Assembly: GCF_001428895.1 (NCBI RefSeq)
Contig: NZ_LMJA01000001.1
Coordinates: 627,200 to 691,199, forward strand
Direction: 5' to 3'
Length of the DNA stretch: 64,000 bases
Origin: Mycobacterium sp. Root265
GTDB lineage: Bacteria; Actinomycetota; Actinomycetes; Mycobacteriales; Mycobacteriaceae
Shown here: positions 62,326-64,000 of the stretch, piece after piece
Layout of the letters: each line of letters opens with the position of its first letter
Position numbering within the stretch: position 1 is the first letter of the stretch
The notes under the pieces: generated by a model
The model's database searches: none
Told to the model about the DNA's origin: nothing
The model's input: the letters and a program-made list of their open reading frames with translations, nothing else
Made by a program: the position numbers and the translations under genes

Positions 62326-62760
62326 CTAGGCGAAGACGTCCAGAGAGCCGACGGTGCCACGGTTGTCCTTGATCCGCTCAACCAGCCACCAACGTCCGTC
62401 GCGGCGTTCCCACCGGTCGTGATAGTCGCCGAGAGTGTGGAACGTCAGGTCCGGGTTGCTATGCGACAGGTGCAGGTCTCGTACGTAGGCCCTACTGGTG
62501 GCGTGATCCCCGTCCACGTCGATGAGGATGTTGGCGAGCAGGTGCTGGGTGACCCCGCAATTGTCCATGAATCCTCGGATCATCTCGATGATCGCCGCGC
62601 GTCCGTCGAGTCGTCCGGTGCCGAAGTCGCCGACGGCGTCGAACGCCAGTATCTGGTTTATCGCGTCCCAGTCGCGTTCATCCATGGCACGAGCGACTTC
62701 GATCAGAGCCCGCTCGATACACCGCTCGTCGATGATCCGGCTGATGGCCTCGCGTGTCAC
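62326..62760 (-). CDS. SnoaL/NTF2-like protein
   Basis: This 144-aa single-domain SnoaL_4-type protein starts with RCIERALIEVARAMDERDWDAI and ends WWLVERIKDNRGT. Related proteins are dehydratase-like or ligand-binding enzymes often found in steroid and aromatic catabolic clusters. Start GTG 62760. It is divergent from the TetR gene at 63013. Confidence 0.8.
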   Translation of the reverse strand: MTREAISRIIDERCIERALIEVARAMDERDWDAINQILAFDAVGDFGTGRLDGRAAIIEMIRGFMDNCGVTQHLLANILIDVDGDHATSRAYVRDLHLSHSNPDLTFHTLGDYHDRWERRDGRWWLVERIKDNRGTVGSLDVFA

Positions 62761-62808
62761 GGCGCACTTCCCTTCGGTGGGCTGAGGTCGTCGTCGTACG
62801 CAATGACC

Positions 62809-62946
62809 TCACACGATTCTGAGTCGGGGCTCGACAAGCGTTGTTGCGGCGTTCCGTTCACCGAGATACCAGTTCGCCGGCGGAATGGTCCGCTCGTACA
62901 GTGCCATCGGGTAGGGCCAGAGCCTCGGACTGATCACGGCTGACAT
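62809..62946 (-). CDS. Possible 45-aa protein upstream of the SnoaL gene
   Basis: This short frame has GC-biased third positions and a purine-rich site (TGAGGGGGT) just before ATG 62946. Its protein (MSAVISPRLWPYPMALYERT...) looks more like protein than noise. It runs toward the SnoaL gene 48 bp downstream on the same strand. It may be a small gene or a remnant of a longer one. I find no family. Confidence 0.35.
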   Translation of the reverse strand: MSAVISPRLWPYPMALYERTIPPANWYLGERNAATTLVEPRLRIV

Positions 62947-63012
62947 CCATACCCCCTCAGGGACACCCGCCGACTGTCGGGCCGTCGGCGGATTTCGAAA
63001 CGGGGAGTGCTT

Positions 63013-63618
63013 TTGCCGACTCAACTCGAGTCTCAGTACGACCAGCCGACCCACGCCGTGATCGCGATTGCACCCAGGCGGCTCCAGCGCCGGTCGAGAA
63101 TCATCTCGGCCGCAAGGGCTTTGGCCACCAGTGGACACGCGGCGGTGCAGATTCGCAATGTGGCTGCACGTGCCGGGGTATCGGCGAGTACGGTGTACCG
63201 GTACTTCGCGTCGAAAGACGATCTCCTCGTGGCATGTCTGCACCAATGGCTACTTGAGATCTCTTCGCGGCACGGCGACCTCGGGCTGTTGACCGGTCCG
63301 ATCGAACGGGTGCTGGTTGTCGTCGAGAAGACGACGCGCGAGCTGTGCGCTCAACCAGTGCTTGCAGACGCTGCCGTTCGCGCCTATCTCTATGCGAATG
63401 GCGATGCTGCGGAGAACGCGGCTCTATGCCGAAATACATTGGCCAGCATATTCATCAATGCCCTCGGTGCCACTCGTGACGAGCATAGCGGGTTGCTCGT
63501 CGACCTGATCGCGGATGTGTGGGCTACCAATGTTCCGGCCATCATCCAGCAGCGCAGTTCTGTAGGGGATCTGCTCGAGCGCCTGGAGCGCGCCATGGTG
63601 GCTATCAATCTTGGCTGA
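63013..63618 (+). CDS. TetR-family regulator (KstR-like)
   Basis: This 201-aa regulator has a helix-turn-helix region (about 25-70: ALATSGHAAVQIRNVAARAGVSASTVYRYFASKDDLL) that resembles KstR-type steroid regulators in wording. The start TTG 63013 has GGGGAG six bases upstream; GTG 63007 is the alternative. It sits between the SnoaL gene and a 4-hydroxy-2-oxovalerate aldolase gene, consistent with control of an aromatic or steroid pathway. Confidence 0.84.
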   Translation: MPTQLESQYDQPTHAVIAIAPRRLQRRSRIISAARALATSGHAAVQIRNVAARAGVSASTVYRYFASKDDLLVACLHQWLLEISSRHGDLGLLTGPIERVLVVVEKTTRELCAQPVLADAAVRAYLYANGDAAENAALCRNTLASIFINALGATRDEHSGLLVDLIADVWATNVPAIIQQRSSVGDLLERLERAMVAINLG

Positions 63619-63641
63619 CGCTGCACTCGGCCCGCCGAAAG

Positions 63642-64000
63642 TCAGGCGTTCTGCGCCTCTTGTTCGCGTTTGATTTCCAGGGCGATGTCGATGAGCTGAT
63701 CTTCCTGGCCGCCGATGAGCTTGCGCTGCCCGGCCCGGTGCAGCAGCTGATGCGCCGGGACGCCGTAGCGCTCGGACTGGCGGATGGCGTGCTTGAGGAA
63801 ACTGGAGTACACCCCGGAGTAACCCATGATCAGGGCGTTACGGTCGAGCAGGCATTCGGCAGGCATGGCCGGGCGGACCACATCCTCGGCGGCATCGGCG
63901 ATCTCGAAGAAATCGATACCGGTCTTCACGCCGATCTTGTCGAAGACACCGATCATGGCCTCCACGGGTGCGTTGCCCGCACCGGCGCCGAAGCGGCGGG
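63642..64000 (-). CDS. 4-hydroxy-2-oxovalerate aldolase (HsaF/MhpE/BphI family), 3' part only
   Basis: The visible 119 codons are the C-terminal part of the aldolase that splits 4-hydroxy-2-oxoacids into pyruvate and an aldehyde, working with an acylating acetaldehyde dehydrogenase. The tail [20 protein letters not shown]...[17 protein letters not shown] follows the family, and the edge reads [14 protein letters not shown]. The closest family member I know is HsaF of cholesterol ring breakdown. The start and partner genes lie beyond the window. Confidence 0.88.
   Translation of the reverse strand, partial: RRFGAGAGNAPVEAMIGVFDKIGVKTGIDFFEIADAAEDVVRPAMPAECLLDRNALIMGYSGVYSSFLKHAIRQSERYGVPAHQLLHRAGQRKLIGGQEDQLIDIALEIKREQEAQNA

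Overview
The window looks like about 64 kb of chromosome from a fast-growing Mycobacterium/Mycolicibacterium. The DNA is GC-rich, with GTG and TTG starts and many 4-nt stop/start overlaps (GTGA or ATGA). Marker genes are mycobacterial: a cyclopropane/mycolic-acid methyltransferase, CYP124, an antigen 85 mycolyltransferase, MPT53 with its CcdA partner, and bacterioferritin BfrA next to an Rv1877-like exporter. I see no rRNA, tRNA, CRISPR array, insertion sequence or phage gene. No gene-free stretch exceeds about 300 bp. The first and last genes are cut by the window edges.

Layout. 0-8 kb: POT peptide transporter (5' truncated), a small Cys-rich protein, threonine dehydratase, hotdog thioesterase, mycolic-acid methyltransferase, a DUF6188-like protein, CYP124, and an FAD oxidoreductase divergent from a TetR regulator. 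8-16 kb: a glutamine synthetase-like ligase coupled to an APC permease, divergent from a MetQ-like protein without an export signal; then an orphan winged-helix protein, a secreted Cys-rich protein, a GT4 glycosyltransferase, an SDR, and a lipoprotein dienelactone hydrolase. 16-21 kb: amidohydrolase, limonene-epoxide-hydrolase-like protein and P450; then MPT53 and CcdA. 21-26 kb: an operon under a KstR-type operator, an MFS exporter with a C-terminal winged-helix extension, and bfrA facing bfd across two IdeR boxes. 26-38 kb: crotonase and EthD-like genes, a FUSC membrane protein, a thioesterase with a KstR-type operator, a GntR/amidase/isochorismatase/permease cassette that fits biuret or ureide nitrogen use, a TetR/transport pair, and a TPR protein. 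38-41 kb: deaminase, GH13 amylase and type II NADH dehydrogenase.

41-50 kb is the most striking region. A receptor with a class III cyclase-like domain is coupled to an MscS channel carrying a cyclic-nucleotide-binding fold. This pair occurs twice, as inverted paralogues on either side of an antigen 85 gene. Both cyclase domains lack the same catalytic residues, and both channels lack the same nucleotide-contact residues, so the signal may not be ordinary cAMP.

50-64 kb: Nudix and SRPBCC-like genes, then an APC permease, aldehyde dehydrogenase and PuuB-like oxidase set (amine catabolism). This set faces an operon of TetR, GT1 glycosyltransferase, glucosamine-kinase-like protein, SIS sugar-phosphate protein and alpha/beta hydrolase. 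The end holds a GNAT, a peptidase E-like protein, a SnoaL protein, a TetR regulator and the 3' end of a 4-hydroxy-2-oxovalerate aldolase (HsaF/MhpE type). With the two KstR-type operators, this hints at steroid or aromatic catabolism nearby. Many starts lie 6-7 nt after a TANNNT-like -10 element, so leaderless transcripts are probably common.
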